Of a stretch of DNA of 64,000 nucleotides, positions 21,248 through 35,042 are shown one piece after another. Positions within the stretch are counted from its first letter, which is position 1; every line of letters starts with the position of its first letter. The stretch spans positions 124,001 through 188,000 of the forward strand of contig NW_027478889.1 in the NCBI RefSeq assembly GCF_051014685.1. Reading direction: 5' to 3'. The notes beneath the pieces were generated by a model that saw nothing but the letters and a program-made list of their open reading frames with translations, was not told the DNA's origin and ran no database searches. The DNA comes from Ptiloglossa arizonensis (Eukaryota > Arthropoda > Insecta > Hymenoptera > Colletidae). Made by a program: the position numbers and the translations under genes.

Positions 21248-23547
21248 TTCTGCTGCTCCAAACGCTTAACCAGAATGGCCTTGTGAAAAAATACACATAC
21301 CGTTGTAATCGGGCGAGTTTCTACTTTCAGACGCTACAGGAATTTTTGGGTTAGGTCAATCCGTTCTCGAGATATGGGAGTTTGAAGCCAAGAAATGGTT
21401 GAGAAGCCAAAAATTTTTCGCAATTCTGCTGCTCCAAACGCTTAACCAGAATGGCCTAGGGAAAAAATACACATACCGTTGTAATCGGGCGAGTTTCTAC
21501 TTTCAGATGCAACAGGAATTTTTGGGTTAGGTCAATCCGTTCGCGAGATATGGGAGTTTGACGCTAAGAAATGGTTGAGAAGACAACAAATTTTTCGCAA
21601 TTCTGCTGCTCCAAACGCTTAACCAGAATGGCCTAGGGAAAAAATACACACACCGTTGTAATCGGGCGAGTTTCTACTTTCAGATGCAATAGGAATTTTT
21701 GGGTTAGGTCAATCCGTTCGCGAGATATGGGAGTTTGAAGCCAAGAAATGGTTGAGAAGGCAAAAAATTTTTCGCAATTCTGCTGCTCCAAACGCTTAAC
21801 CAGAATGGCCTAGGGAAAAAATACACATACCGCTGTAATCGGGCGAGTTTCTACTTTCAGATGCAACAGGAATTTTTGGTTTAGGTCAATCCGTTCGCGA
21901 GATATGGGAGTTTGAAGCTAAGAAATGGTTGAGAAGACAACAAATTTTTCGCTCTTCTGCTGCTCCAAACGCTTAACCAGAATGGCCTAGTGAAAAAATA
22001 CACATACCGTTGTAATCGGGCGAGTTTCTACTTTCAGATGCAATAGGAATTTTTGGGTTAGGTCAATCCGTTCGCGAGATATGGGAGTTTGAAGCCAAGA
22101 AATGGTTGAGAAGGCAAAAAATTTTTCGCAATTCTGCTGCTCCAAACGCTTAACCAGAATGGCCTAGTGAAAAAATACACATACCGCTGTAATCGGGCCA
22201 GTTTCTACTTTCAGATGCAACAGGAATTTTTGGGTTAGGTCAATCCGTTCGCGAGATATGGGAGTTTGAAGCTAAGAAATGGTTGAGAAGACAACAACTT
22301 TTTCGCACTTCTGCTGCTCCAAACGCTTAACCAGAATGGCCTAGGGAAAAAATACACATACCGTAGTAATCGGGCGAGCTTCGACTTTCAGAAGCAATAG
22401 GAAATTTTGGGTTATGTCAATCCGTTCGCGAGATATGGGAGTTTGAAGCCAAGAAATGGTTGAGAAGGCAAAAAATTTTTCGCCATTCTGCTGCTCCAAA
22501 CGCTTAACAAGAATGGCCTAGGGTAAAAATACACATACCGCTGTAATCGGGCGAGTTTCTACTTTCAGACGCAACAGGAATTTTTGAGTTAGGTCAATCC
22601 GTTCGCGAGATATGGGAGTTTGAAGCCAAGAAATGGTTGAGAAGGCAAAAAATTTTTCGCCATTCTGCTGCTCCAAACGCTTAACCAGAATGGCCTAGTG
22701 AAAAAATACACATACCGCTGTAATCGGGCCAGTTTCTACTTTCAGATGCAACAGGAATTTTTGGGTTAGGTCAATCCGTTCGCGAGATATGGGAGTTTGA
22801 AGCTAAGAAATGGTTGAGAAGACAACAACTTTTTCGCAATTCTGCTGCACCAAACGCTTAACAAGAATGGCCTAGGGAAAAAATACACATACCGTTGTAA
22901 TCGGGCGAGTTTCTACTTTCAGATGCAACAGGAATTTTTGGGTTAGGTCAATCCGTTCGCGAGATATGGGAGTTTGAAGCCAAGAAATGGTTGAGAAGGC
23001 AAAAAATTTTTCGCAATTCTGCTGCTCCAAACGCTTAACCAGAATGCCCTAGTGAAAAAATACACATACCGTTGTAATCGGGCGAGCTTCGACTTTCAGA
23101 AGCAATAGGAAATTTTGGGTTAGGTCAATCCGTTCGCGAGATATGGGAGTTTGAAGCCAAGAAATGGTTGAGAAGGCAAAAAATTTTTCGCAATTCTGCT
23201 GCTCCAAACGCTTAACAAGAATGGCCTAGGGTAAAAATACACATACCGCTGTAATCGGGCGAGTTTCTACTTTCAGACACAACAGGAATTTTTGAGTTAG
23301 GTCAATCCATTCGCGAGATATGGGTGTTTGAAGCCAAGAAATGGTTGAGACGGCAAAAAATTTTTCGCAATTCTGCTGCTCCAAACGCTTAACCAGAATG
23401 GCCTAGGGAAAAAATACACATACCGCTGTAATCGGGCGAGTTTCTACTTTCAGATGCAACAGGAATTTTTGGTTTAGGTCAATCCGTGCGCGAGATATGG
23501 GAGTTTGAAGCTAAGAAATGGTTGAGAAGACAACAACTTTTTCGCAC
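21248..23547 (+). repeat. 13-monomer H/I-containing unit, second copy
   Basis: The order is C-D-E-A2-F-G-H-I-G-J-K2-L-A1. Both H and I end in cgccat here (near 22482 and 22661), whereas H near 19470 ends in cgcaat. The variant seems to have spread from I to its neighbour. Confidence 0.86.
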
Positions 23548-25493
23548 TTCTGCTGCTCCAAACGCTTAACCAGAATGGCCTAGGGAAAAAATACACATAC
23601 CGTTGTAATCGGGCGAGTTTCTACTTTCAGATGCAACAGGAATTTTTGGGTTAGGTCAATCCGTTCGCGAGATATGGGAGTTTGAAGCTAAGAAATGGTT
23701 GAGAAGACAACAACTTTTTCGCAATTCTGCTGCACCAAACGCTTAACAAGAATGGCCTAGGGAAAAAATACACATACCGTTGTAATCGGGCGAGTTTCTA
23801 CTTTCAGATGCAACAGGAATTTTTGGGTTAGGTCAATCCGTTCGCGAGATATGGGAGTTTGAAGCCAAGAAATGGTTGAGAAGGCAAAAAATTTTTCGCA
23901 ATTCTGCTGCTCCAAACGCTTAACCAGAATGCCCTAGTGAAAAAATACACATACCGTTGTAATCGGGCGAGCTTCGACTTTCAGAAGCAATAGGAAATTT
24001 TGGGTTAGGTCAATCCGTTCGCGAGATATGGGAGTTTGAAGCTAAGAAATGGTTGAGAAGGCAAAAAATTTTTCGCAATTCTGCTGCTCCAAACGCTTAA
24101 CAAGAATGGCCTAGGGTAAAAATACACATACCGCTGTAATCGGGCGAGTTTCTACTTTCAGACACAACAGGAATTTTTGAGTTAGGTCAATCCATTCGCG
24201 AGATATGGGTGTTTGAAGCCAAGAAATGGTTGAGACGGCAAAAAATTTTTCGCAATTCTGCTGCTCCAAACGCTTAACCAGAATGGCCTAGGGAAAAAAT
24301 ACACATACCGCTGTAATCGGGCGAGTTTCTACTTTCAGATGCAACAGGAATTTTTGGTTTAGGTCAATCCGTGCGCGAGATATGGGAGTTTGAAGCTAAG
24401 AAATGGTTGAGAAGACAACAACTTTTTCGCACTTCTGCTGCTCCAAACGCTTAACCAGAATGGCCTAGGGAAAAAATACACATACCGTTGTAATCGGGCG
24501 AGTTTCTACTTTCAGATGCAACAGGAATTTTTGGGTTAGGTCAATCCGTTCGCGAGATATGGGAGTTTGAAGCTAAGAAATGGTTGAGAAGACAACAAAT
24601 TTTTCGCACTTCTGCTGCTCCAAACGCTTAACCAGAATGGCCTTGTGAAAAAATACACATACCGTTGTAATCGGGCGAGTTTCTACTTTCAGACGCTACA
24701 GGAATTTTTGGGTTAGGTCAATCCGTTCTCGAGATATGGGAGTTTGAAGCCAAGAAATGGTTGAGAAGCCAAAAATTTTTCGCAATTCTGCTGCTCCAAA
24801 CGCTTAACCAGAATGGCCTAGGGAAAAAATACACATACCGTTGTAATCGGGCGAGTTTCTACTTTCAGATGCAACAGGAATTTTTGGGTTAGGTCAATCC
24901 GTTCGCGAGATATGGGAGTTTGACGCTAAGAAATGGTTGAGAAGGCAAAAAATTTTTCGCAATTCTGCTGCTCCAAACGCTTAACCAGAATGGCCTAGGG
25001 AAAAAATACACATACCGCTGTAATCGGGCGAGTTTCTACTTTCAGATGCAACAGGAATTTTTGGTTTAGGTCAATCCGTTCGCGAGATATGGGAGTTTGA
25101 AGCTAAGAAATAGTTGAGAAGACAACAACTTTTTCGCACTTCTGCTGCTCCAAACGCTTAACCAGAATGGCCTAGGGAAAAAATACACATACCGTTGTAA
25201 TCGGGCGAGTTTCTACTTTCAGATGCAACAGGAATTTTTGGGTTAGGTCAATCCGTTCGCGAGATATGGGAGTTTGAAGCTAAGAAATGGTTGAGAAGAC
25301 AACAAATTTTTCGCATTTCTGCAGCTCCAAACGCTTAACCAGAATGGCCTTGTGAAAAAATACACATACCGTTGTAATCGGGCGAGTTTCTACTTTCAGA
25401 TGCAACAGGAATTTTTGGGTTAGGTCAATCCGTTCGCGAGATATGGGAGTTTGAAGCTAAGAAATGGTTGAGAAGACAACAAATTTTTCGCAT
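23548..25493 (+). repeat. Mixed block, 11 monomers
   Basis: The order is B(with G-like tail)-J-K2-L-A1-B-C-D-A-B-C/B. D (24786-24962) ends in ggcaaaaaatttttcgcaat in place of cgaaat and is followed by A. One A has the private aaatagttgag (near 25108). The B monomer near 25320 has gcagctcc, shared with copies near 33991, 36112 and 49018. Confidence 0.83.
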
Positions 25494-28400
25494 TTCTGCT
25501 GCTCCAAACGCTTAACCAGAATGGCCTAGGGAAAAAATACACATACCGTTGTAATCGGGCGAGTTTCTACTTTCAGATGCAACAGGAATTTTTGGGTTAG
25601 GTCAATCCGTTCGCGAGATATGGGAGTTTGAAGCTAAGAAATGGTTGAGAAGACAACAAATTTTTCGAAATTCTGCTGCTCCAAACGCTTAACCAGAATG
25701 GCCTAGGGAAAAAATACACACACCGTTGTAATCGGGCGAGTTTCTACTTTCAGAAGCAATAGGAATTTTTGGGTTAGGTCAATCCGTTCGCGAGATATGG
25801 GAGTTTGAAGCCAAGAAGTGGTTGAGAAGGCGAAAAATTTTTCGCAATTCTGCTGCTCCAAACGCTTAACAAGAATGGCCTAGGGTAAAAATACACATAC
25901 CGCTGTATTCGGGCGAGTTTCTACTTTCAGACGCAACAGGAATTTTTGAGTTAGGTCAATCCGTTCGCGAGATATGGGAGTTTGAAGCCAAGGAATGGTT
26001 GAGAAGGCAAAAATTTTTCGCAATTCTGCTGCACCAAACGCTTAACAAGAATGGCCTAGGGAAAAAATACACATACCGTTGTAATCGGGCGAGTTTCTAC
26101 TTTCAGATGCAACAGGAATTTTTGGGTTAGGTCAATCCGTTCGCGAGATATGGGAGTTTGAAGCCAGGAAATGGTTGAGAAGGCAAAAAATTTTTCGCAA
26201 TTCTGCTGCTCCAAACGCTTAACAAGAAGGGCCTAGGGAAAAAATACACATATCGTTGTAATCGGGCGAGCTTCGACTTTCAGAAGCAATAGGAAATTTT
26301 GGGTTAGGTCAATCCGTTCGCGAGATATGGGAGTTTGAAGCCAAGAAATGGTTGAGAAGGCAAAAAATTTTTCGCAATTCTGCTGCTCCAAACGCTTAAC
26401 AAGAATGGCCTAGGGTAAAAATACACATACCGCTGTAATCGGGCGAGTTTCTACTTTCAGACACAACAGGAATTTTTGAGTTAGGTCAATCCGTTCGCGA
26501 GATATGGGTGTTTGAAGCCAAGAAATGGTTGAGACGGCAAAAAATTTTTCGCAATTCTGCTGCTCCAAACGCTTAACCAGAATGGCCTAGGGAAAAAATA
26601 CACATACCGCTGTAATCGGGCGAGTTTCTACTTTCAGATGCAACAGGAATTTTTGGTTTAGGTCAATCCGTGCGCGAGATATGGGAGTTTGAAGCTAAGA
26701 AGTGGTTGAGAAGACAACAACTTTTTCGCACTTCTGCTGCTCCAAACGCTTAACCAGAATGGCCTAGGGAAAAAATACACATACCGTTGTAATCGGGCGA
26801 GTTTCTACTTTCAGATGCAACAGGAATTTTTGGGTTAGGTCAATCCGTTCGCGAGATATGGGAGTTTGAAGCTAAGAAATGGTTGAGAAGACAACAAATT
26901 TTTCGCACTTCTGCTGCTCCAAACGCTTAACCAGAATGGCCTTGTGAAAAAATACACATACCGTTGTAATCGGGCGAGTTTCTACTTTCAGACGCTACAG
27001 GAATTTTTGGGTTAGGTCAATCCGTTCTCGAGATATGGGAGTTTGAAGCCAAGAAATGGTTGAGAAGCCAAAAATTTTTCGCAATTCTGCTGCTCCAAAC
27101 GCTTAACCAGAATGGCCTAGGGAAAAAATACACATACCGTTGTAATCGGGCGAGTTTCTACTTTCAGATGCAACAGGAATTTTTGGGTTAGGTCAATCCG
27201 TTCGCGAGATATGGGAGTTTGACGCTAAGAAATGGTTGAGAAGACAACAAATTTTTCGAAATTCTGCTGCACCAAACGCTTAACAAGAATGGCCTAGGGA
27301 AAAAATACACATACCGTTGTAATCGGGCGAGTTTCTACTTTCAGATGCAACAGGAATTTTTGGGTTAGGTCAATCCGTTCGCGAGATATGGGAGTTTGAA
27401 GCCAAGAAATGGTTGAGAAGGCAAAAAATTTTTCGCAATTCTGCTGCTCCAAACGCTTAACCAGAATGCCCTAGTGAAAAAATACACATACCGTTGTAAT
27501 CGGGCGAGCTTCGACTTTCAGAAGCAATAGGAAATTTTGGGTTAGGTCAATCCGTTCGCGAGATATGGGAGTTTGAAGCCAAGAAATGGTTGAGAAGGCA
27601 AAAAATTTTTCGCAATTCTGCTGCTCCAAACGCTTAACAAGAATGGCCTAGGGTAAAAATACACATACCGCTGTATTCGGGCGAGTTTCTACTTTCAGAC
27701 ACAACAGGAATTTTTGAGTTAGGTCAATCCATTCGCGAGATATGGGTGTTTGAAGCCAAGAAATGGTTGAGACGGCAAAAAATTTTTCGCAATTCTGCTG
27801 CTCCAAACGCTTAACCAGAATGGCCTAGGGAAAAAATACACATACCGCTGTAATCGGGCGAGTTTCTACTTTCAGATGCAACAGGAATTTTTGGTTTAGG
27901 TCAATCCGTGCGCGAGATATGGGAGTTTGAAGCTAAGAAATGGTTGAGAAGACAACAACTTTTTCGCACTTCTGCTGCTCCAAACGCTTAACCAGAATGG
28001 CCTAGGGAAAAAATACACATACCGTTGTAATCGGGCGAGTTTCTACTTTCAGATGCAACAGGAATTTTTGGGTTAGGTCAATCCGTTCGCGAGATATGGG
28101 AGTTTGAAGCTAAGAAATGGTTGAGAAGACAACAAATTTTTCGCACTTCTGCTGCTCCAAACGCTTAACCAGAATGGCCTTGTGAAAAAATACACATACC
28201 GTTGTAATCGGGCGAGTTTCTACTTTCAGACGCTACAGGAATTTTTGGGTTAGGTCAATCCGTTCTCGAGATATGGGAGTTTGAAGCCAAGAAATGGTTG
28301 AGAAGCCAAAAATTTTTCGCAATTCTGCTGCTCCAAACGCTTAACCAGAATGGCCTAGGGAAAAAATACACATACCGTTGTAATCGGGCGAGTTTCTACT

Positions 28401-28676
28401 TTCAGATGCAACAGGAATTTTTGGGTTAGGTCAATCCGTTCGCGAGATATGGGAGTTTGACGCTAAGAAATGGTTGAGAAGGCAAAAAATTTTTCGCAAT
28501 TCTGCTGCTCCAAACGCTTAACCAGAATGGCCTAGGGAAAAAATACACATACCGTTGTAATCGGGCGAGTTTCTACTTTCAGATGCAACAGGAATTTTTG
28601 GGTTAGGTCAATCCGTTCGCGAGATATGGGAGTTTGAAGCTAAGAAATGGTTGAGAAGACAACAAATTTTTCGCAT
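25494..28676 (+). repeat. 18-monomer unit containing a truncated 14-mer (copy c)
   Basis: Monomers 25494-27261 follow the 14-mer order B1-N-M-J-K-L-A1-B-C-D, then switch to J-K2-L-A1-B-C-D-B. The next block begins with B1 again at 28677. Private variants tatcgttg (26251, 29435), gccaggaaatgg (26163, 29347) and gctaagaagtgg in A1 are shared at a constant offset of 3184. The M monomer at 25847-26022 has lost one A of its A-tract. Confidence 0.9.
26251..26267 (+). other. CENP-B-box-like 17-mer, best form
   Basis: tatcgttgtaatcgggc in this K monomer matches 8 of 9 CENP-B core positions and 13 of 17 overall. The same form occurs at 29435-29451, 37040-37056, 49771-49787 and 52248-52264, always in K of the 14-mer. 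Whether any protein reads it is unknown. Confidence 0.4.
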
Positions 28677-31153
28677 TTCTGCTGCTCCAAACGCTTAACC
28701 AGAATGGCCTAGGGAAAAAATACACATACCGTTGTAATCGGGCGAGTTTCTACTTTCAGATGCAACAGGAATTTTTGGGTTAGGTCAATCCGTTCGCGAG
28801 ATATGGGAGTTTGAAGCTAAGAAATGGTTGAGAAGACAACAAATTTTTCGAAATTCTGCTGCTCCAAACGCTTAACCAGAATGGCCTAGGGAAAAAATAC
28901 ACACACCGTTGTAATCGGGCGAGTTTCTACTTTCAGAAGCAATAGGAATTTTTGGGTTAGGTCAATCCGTTCGCGAGATATGGGAGTTTGAAGCCAAGAA
29001 GTGGTTGAGAAGGCGAAAAATTTTTCGCAATTCTGCTGCTCCAAACGCTTAACAAGAATGGCCTAGGGTAAAAATACACATACCGCTGTATTCGGGCGAG
29101 TTTCTACTTTCAGACGCAACAGGAATTTTTGAGTTAGGTCAATCCGTTCGCGAGATATGGGAGTTTGAAGCCAAGGAATGGTTGAGAAGGCAAAAAATTT
29201 TTCGCAATTCTGCTGCACCAAACGCTTAACAAGAATGGCCTAGGGAAAAAATACACATACCGTTGTAATCGGGCGAGTTTCTACTTTCAGATGCAACAGG
29301 AATTTTTGGGTTAGGTCAATCCGTTCGCGAGATATGGGAGTTTGAAGCCAGGAAATGGTTGAGAAGGCAAAAAATTTTTCGCAATTCTGCTGCTCCAAAC
29401 GCTTAACAAGAAGGGCCTAGGGAAAAAATACACATATCGTTGTAATCGGGCGAGCTTCGACTTTCAGAAGCAATAGGAAATTTTGGGTTAGGTCAATCCG
29501 TTCGCGAGATATGGGAGTTTGAAGCCAAGAAATGGTTGAGAAGGCAAAAAATTTTTCGCAATTCTGCTGCTCCAAACGCTTAACAAGAATGGCCTAGGGT
29601 AAAAATACACATACCGCTGTAATCGGGCGAGTTTCTACTTTCAGACACAACAGGAATTTTTGAGTTAGGTCAATCCGTTCGCGAGATATGGGTGTTTGAA
29701 GCCAAGAAATGGTTGAGACGGCAAAAAATTTTTCGCAATTCTGCTGCTCCAAACGCTTAACCAGAATGGCCTAGGGAAAAAATACACATACCGCTGTAAT
29801 CGGGCGAGTTTCTACTTTCAGATGCAACAGGAATTTTTGGTTTAGGTCAATCCGTGCGCGAGATATGGGAGTTTGAAGCTAAGAAGTGGTTGAGAAGACA
29901 ACAACTTTTTCGCACTTCTGCTACTCCAAACGCTTAACCAGAATGGCCTAGGGAAAAAATACACATACCGTTGTAATCGGGCGAGTTTCTACTTTCAGAT
30001 GCAACAGGAATTTTTGGGTTAGGTCAATCCGTTCGCGAGATATGGGAGTTTGAAGCTAAGAAATGGTTGAGAAGACAACAAATTTTTCGCACTTCTGCTG
30101 CTCCAAACGCTTAACCAGAATGGCCTTGTGAAAAAATACACATACCGTTGTAATCGGGCGAGTTTCTACTTTCAGACGCTACAGGAATTTTTGGGTTAGG
30201 TCAATCCGTTCTCGAGATATGGGAGTTTGAAGCCAAGAAATGGTTGAGAAGCCAAAAATTTTTCGCAATTCTGCTGCTCCAAACGCTTAACCAGAATGGC
30301 CTAGGGAAAAAATACACATACCGTTGTAATCGGGCGAGTTTCTACTTTCAGATGCAACAGGAATTTTTGGGTTAGGTCAATCCGTTCGCGAGATATGGGA
30401 GTTTGACGCTAAGAAATGGTTGAGAAGACAACAAATTTTTCGAAATTCTGCTGCTCCAAACGCTTAACCAGAATGGCCTAGGGAAAAAATACAAACACCG
30501 TTGTAATCGGGCGAGTTTCTACTTTCAGATGCAATAGGAATTTTTGGGTTAGGTCAATCCGTTCGCGAGATATGGGAGTTTGAAGCCAAGAAATGGTTGA
30601 GAAGGCAAAAAATTTTTCGCAATTCTGCTGCTCCAAACGCTTAACCAGAATGGCCTAGGGAAAAAATACACATACCGCTGTAATCGGGCGAGTTTCTACT
30701 TTCAGATGCAACAGGAATTTTTGGTTTAGGTCAATCCGTTCGCGAGATATGGGAGTTTGAAGCTAAGAAATGGTTGAGAAGACAACAAATTTTTCGCACT
30801 TCTGCTGCTCCAAACGCTTAACCAGAATGGCCTAGTGAAAAAATACACATACCGTTGTAATCGGGCGAGTTTCTACTTTCAGATGCAATAGGAATTTTTG
30901 GGTTAGGTCAATCCGTTCGCGAGAAATGGGAGTTTGAAGCCAAGAAATGGTTGAGAAGGCAAAAATTTTTTCGCAATTCTGCTGCTCCAAACGCTTAACC
31001 AGAATGGCCTAGTGAAAAAATACACATACCGCTGTAATCGGGCCAGTTTCTACTTTCAGATGCAACAGGAATTTTTGGGTTAGGTCAATCCGTTCGCGAG
31101 ATATGGGAGTTTGAAGCTAAGAAATGGTTGAGAAGACAACAACTCTTTCGCAA
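28677..31153 (+). repeat. 14-monomer higher-order repeat, copy d (2,477 bp)
   Basis: The order is B1-N-M-J-K-L-A1-B-C-D-E-A2-F-G. Its left ten monomers match those at 25494-27261. Private changes include gctactcc (near 29929), acaaacaccg in E (near 30491) and caactctttcgc at the G end (near 31140). Confidence 0.92.
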
Positions 31154-32214
31154 TTCTGCTGCACCAAACGCTTAACAAGAATGGCCTAGGGAAAAAATAC
31201 ACATACCGTTGTAATCGGGCGAGCTTCGACTTTCAGAAGCAATAGGAAATTTTGGGTTAGGTCAATCCGTTCGCGAGATATGGGAGTTTGAAGCCAAGAA
31301 ATGGTTGAGAAGGCAAAAAATTTTTCGCAATTCTGCTGCTCCAAACGCTTAACAAGAATGGCCTAGGGTAAAAATACACATACCGCTGTAATCGGGCGAG
31401 TTTCTACTTTCAGACACAACAGGAATTTTTGAGTTAGGTCAATCCGTTCGCGAGATATGGGTGTTTGAAGCCAAGAAATGGTTGAGACGGCAACAAATTT
31501 TTCGCAATTCTGCTGCTCCAAACGCTTAACCAGAATGGCCTAGGGAAAAAATACACATACCGCTGTAATCGGGCGAGTTTCTACTTTCAGATGCAACAGG
31601 AATTTTTGGTTTAGGTCAATCCGTGCGCGAGATATGGGAGTTTGAAGCTAAGAAATGGTTGAGAAGACAACAACTTTTTCGCACTTCTGCTGCTCCAAAC
31701 GCTTAACCAGAATGGCCTAGGGAAAAAATACACATACCGTTGTAATCGGGCGAGTTTCTACTTTCAGATGCAACAGGAATTTTTGGGTTAGGTCAATCCG
31801 TTCGCGAGATATGGGAGTTTGAAGCTAAGAAATGGTTGAGAAGACAACAAATTTTTCGCACTTCTGCTGCTCCAAACGCTTAACCAGAATGGCCTTGTGA
31901 AAAAATACACATACCGTTGTAATCGGGCGAGTTTCTACTTTCAGACGCTACAGGAATTTTTGGGTTAGGTCAATCCGTTCTCGAGATATGGGAGTTTGAA
32001 GCCAAGAAATGGTTGAGAAGCCAAAAATTTTTCGCAATTCTGCTGCTCCAAACGCTTAACCAGAATGGCCTAGGGAAAAAATACACATACCGTTGTAATC
32101 GGGCGAGTTTCTACTTTCAGATGCAACAGGAATTTTTGTGTTAGGTCAATCCGTTCGCGAGATATGGGAGTTTGACGCTAAGAAATGGTTGAGAAGACAA
32201 CAAATTTTTCGAAA
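31154..32214 (+). repeat. Truncated unit K-L-A1-B-C-D
   Basis: Six monomers repeat the middle of the 14-mer after G, skipping B1, N, M and J. The first keeps the J-like start tgcacc and caagaatgg joined to a K-like gagcttcgac, so it is a J/K hybrid. The D monomer is followed by G at 32215 rather than E. Confidence 0.86.
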
Positions 32215-33984
32215 TTCTGCTGCTCCAAACGCTTAACCAGAATGGCCTAGTGAAAAAATACACATACCGCTGTAATCGGGCCAGTTTCTACTTTCAGATG
32301 CAACAGGAATTTTTGGGTTAGGTCAATCCGTTCGCGAGATATGGGAGTTTGAAGCTAAGAAATGGTTGAGAAGACAACAACTTTTTCGCACTTCTGCTGC
32401 TCCAAACGCTTAACCAGAATGGCCTAGGGAAAAAATACACATACCGTAGTAATCGGGCGAGCTTCGACTTTCAGAAGCAATAGGAAATTTTGGGTTATGT
32501 CAATCCGTTCGCGAGATATGGGAGTTTGAAGTCAAGAAATGGTTGAGAAGGCAAAAAATTTTTCGCAATTCTGCTGCTCCAAACGCTTAACAAGAATGGC
32601 CTAGGGTAAAAATACACATACCGCTGTAATCGGGCGAGTTTCTACTTTCAGACGCAACTGGAATTTTTGAGTTAGGTCAATCCGTTCGCGAGATATGGGA
32701 GTTTGAAGCCAAGAAATGGTTGAGAAGGCAAAAAATTTTTCACAATTCTGCTGCTCCAAACGCTTAACCAGAATGGCCTAGGGAAAAAATACACATACCG
32801 CTGTAATCGGGCGAGTTTCTACTTTCAGATGCAACAGGAATTTTTGGTTTAGGTCAATCCGTTCGCGACATATGGGAGTTTGAAGCTAAGAAATGGTTGA
32901 GAAGACAACAAATTTTTCGCACTTCTGCTGCTCCAAACGCTTAACCAGAATGGCCTAGTGAAAAAATACACATACCGTTGTAATCGGGCGAGTTTCTACT
33001 TTCAGATGCAATAGGAATTTTTGGGTTAGGTCAATCCGTTCGCGAGATATGGGAGTTTGAAGCCAAGAAATGGTTGAGAAGGCAAAAAATTTTTCGCAAT
33101 TCTGCTGCTCCAAACGCTTAACCAGAATGGCCTAGTGAAAAAATACACATACCGCTGTAATCGGGTCAGTTTCTACTTTCAGATGCAACAGGAATTTTTG
33201 GGTTAGGTCAATCCGTTCGCGAGATATGGGAGATTGAAGCTAAGAAATGGTTGAGAAGACAACAACTTTTTCGCACTTCTGCTGCTCCAAACGCTTAACC
33301 AGAATGGCCTAGGGAAAAAATACACATACCGTAGTAATCGGGCGAGCTTCGACTTTCAGAAGCAATAGGAAATTTTGGGTTATGTCAATCCGTTCGCGAG
33401 ATATGGGAGTTTGAAGCCAAGAAATGGTTGAGAAGGCAAAAAATTTTTCGCAATTCTGCTGCTCCAAACGCTTAACAAGAATGGCCTAGGGTAAAAATAC
33501 ACATACCGCTGTAATCGGGCGAGTTTCTACTTTCAGACGCAACAGGAATTTTTGAGTTAGGTCAATCCGTTCGCGAGATATGGGAGTTTGAAGCCAAGAA
33601 ATGGTTGAGAAGGCAAAAAATTTTTCGCAATTCTGCTGCTCCAAACGCTTAACCAGAATGGCCTAGGGAAAAAATACACATACCGCTGTAATCGGGCGAG
33701 TTTCTACTTTCAGATGCAACAGGAATTTTTGGTTTAGGTCAATCCGTTCGCGAGATATGGGAGTTTGAAGCTAAGAAATGGTTGAGAAGACAACAACTTT
33801 TTCGCACTTCTGCTGCTCCAAACGCTTAACCAGAATGGCCTAGGGAAAAAATACACATACCGTTGTAATCGGGCGAGTTTCTACTTTCAGATGCAACAGG
33901 AATTTTTGGGTTAGGTCAATCCGTTCGCGAGATATGGGAGTTTGAAGCTAAGAAATGGTTGAGAAGACAACAAATTTTTCGCAT
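32215..33984 (+). repeat. Block G-H-I-A2-F-G-H-I-A-B
   Basis: Two G-H-I triplets occur within ten monomers. Private changes include gcgacatatggg (near 32868), gggtcag and gagattgaag in the second G (near 33165 and 33230) and gaagtcaag in the first H (near 32527). The final B ends cgcattt and is followed by gcagctcc. Confidence 0.85.
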
Positions 33985-35042
33985 TTCTGCAGCTCCAAAC
34001 GCTTAACCAGAATGGCCTTGTGAAAAAATACACATACCGTTGTAATCGGGCGAGTTTCTACTTTCAGACGCCACAGGAATTTTTGGGTTAGGTCAATCCG
34101 TTCGCGAGATATGGGAGTTTGAAGCCAAGAAATGGTTGAGAAGCCAAAATTTTTTCGCAATTCTGCTGCTCCAAACGCTTAACCAGAATGGCCTAGGGAA
34201 AAAATACACATACGGTTGTAATCGGGCGAGTTTCTACTTTCAGACGCTACAGGAATTTTTGGGTTAGGTCAATCCGTTCGCGAGATATGGGAGTTTGAAG
34301 CCAAGAAATGGTTGAGAAGCCAAAAATTTTTCGCAATTCTGCTGCTCCAAACGCTTAACCAGAATGGCCTAGGGAAAAAATACACATACGGTTGTAATCG
34401 GGCGAGCTTCGACTTTCAGAAGCAATAGGAATTTTTGGGTTAGGTCAATCCGTTCGCGAGATATGGGAGTTTGAAGCCAAGAAATGGTTGAGAAGGCAAA
34501 AAATTTTTCGCAATTCTGCTGCTCCAAACGCTTAACAAGAATGGCCTAGGGAAAAAATACACATACCGTTGTAATCGGGCGAGTTTCTACTTTCAGACGC
34601 TACAGGAATTTTTGGGTTAGGTCAATCCGTTCGCGAGATATGGGAGTTTGAAGCCAAGAAATGGTTGAGAAGCCAAAAATTTTTCGCAATTCTGCTGCTC
34701 CAAACGCTTAACCAGAATGGCCTAGGGAAAAAATACACATACGGTTGTAAACGGGCGAGTTTCTACTTTCAGATGCAACAGGAATTTTTGGGTTAGGTCA
34801 ATCCGTTCGCGAGATATGGGAGTTTGAAGCCAAGAAATGGTTGAGAAGCCAAAAATTTTTCGCAATTCTGCTGCTCCAAACGCTTAACCAGAATGGCCTA
34901 GGGAAAAAATACACATACGGTTGTAATCGGGCGAGTTTCTACTTTCAGATGCAACAGGAATTTTTGGGTTAGGTCAATCCGTTCGCGAGATATGGGAGTT
35001 TGAAGCCAAGAAATGGTTGAGAAGACAACAACTTTTTCGCAC
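33985..35042 (+). repeat. Cluster of cggttg-type monomers, first
   Basis: Six monomers are present. Four carry tacggttg in place of taccgttg, and four end in the short gaagcc tail. They combine C-type bases (cagacgctac) with K-type bases (gagcttcgac, cagaagcaatagg). One has ttgtaaacggg (near 34745). Related clusters lie at 43712-44593, 45479-46713 and 47245-47950, and nowhere else in the window. Confidence 0.87.
34161..34336 (+). repeat. C2 monomer, 176 bp
   Basis: It has cctaggg, tacggttg, cagacgctac, an intact ttcgcgag, gccaag and gaagcc. It differs from ordinary C in lacking ccttgtg and ttctcgag. It is the typical member of the cggttg clusters. Confidence 0.85.

Noticed and set aside
33948..34160. 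70-codon minus-strand frame
   Set aside because: It begins at a ttg created by the cgcaatt tail and reads through a C-type head lacking cctagg. No ribosome-binding or family feature is visible.
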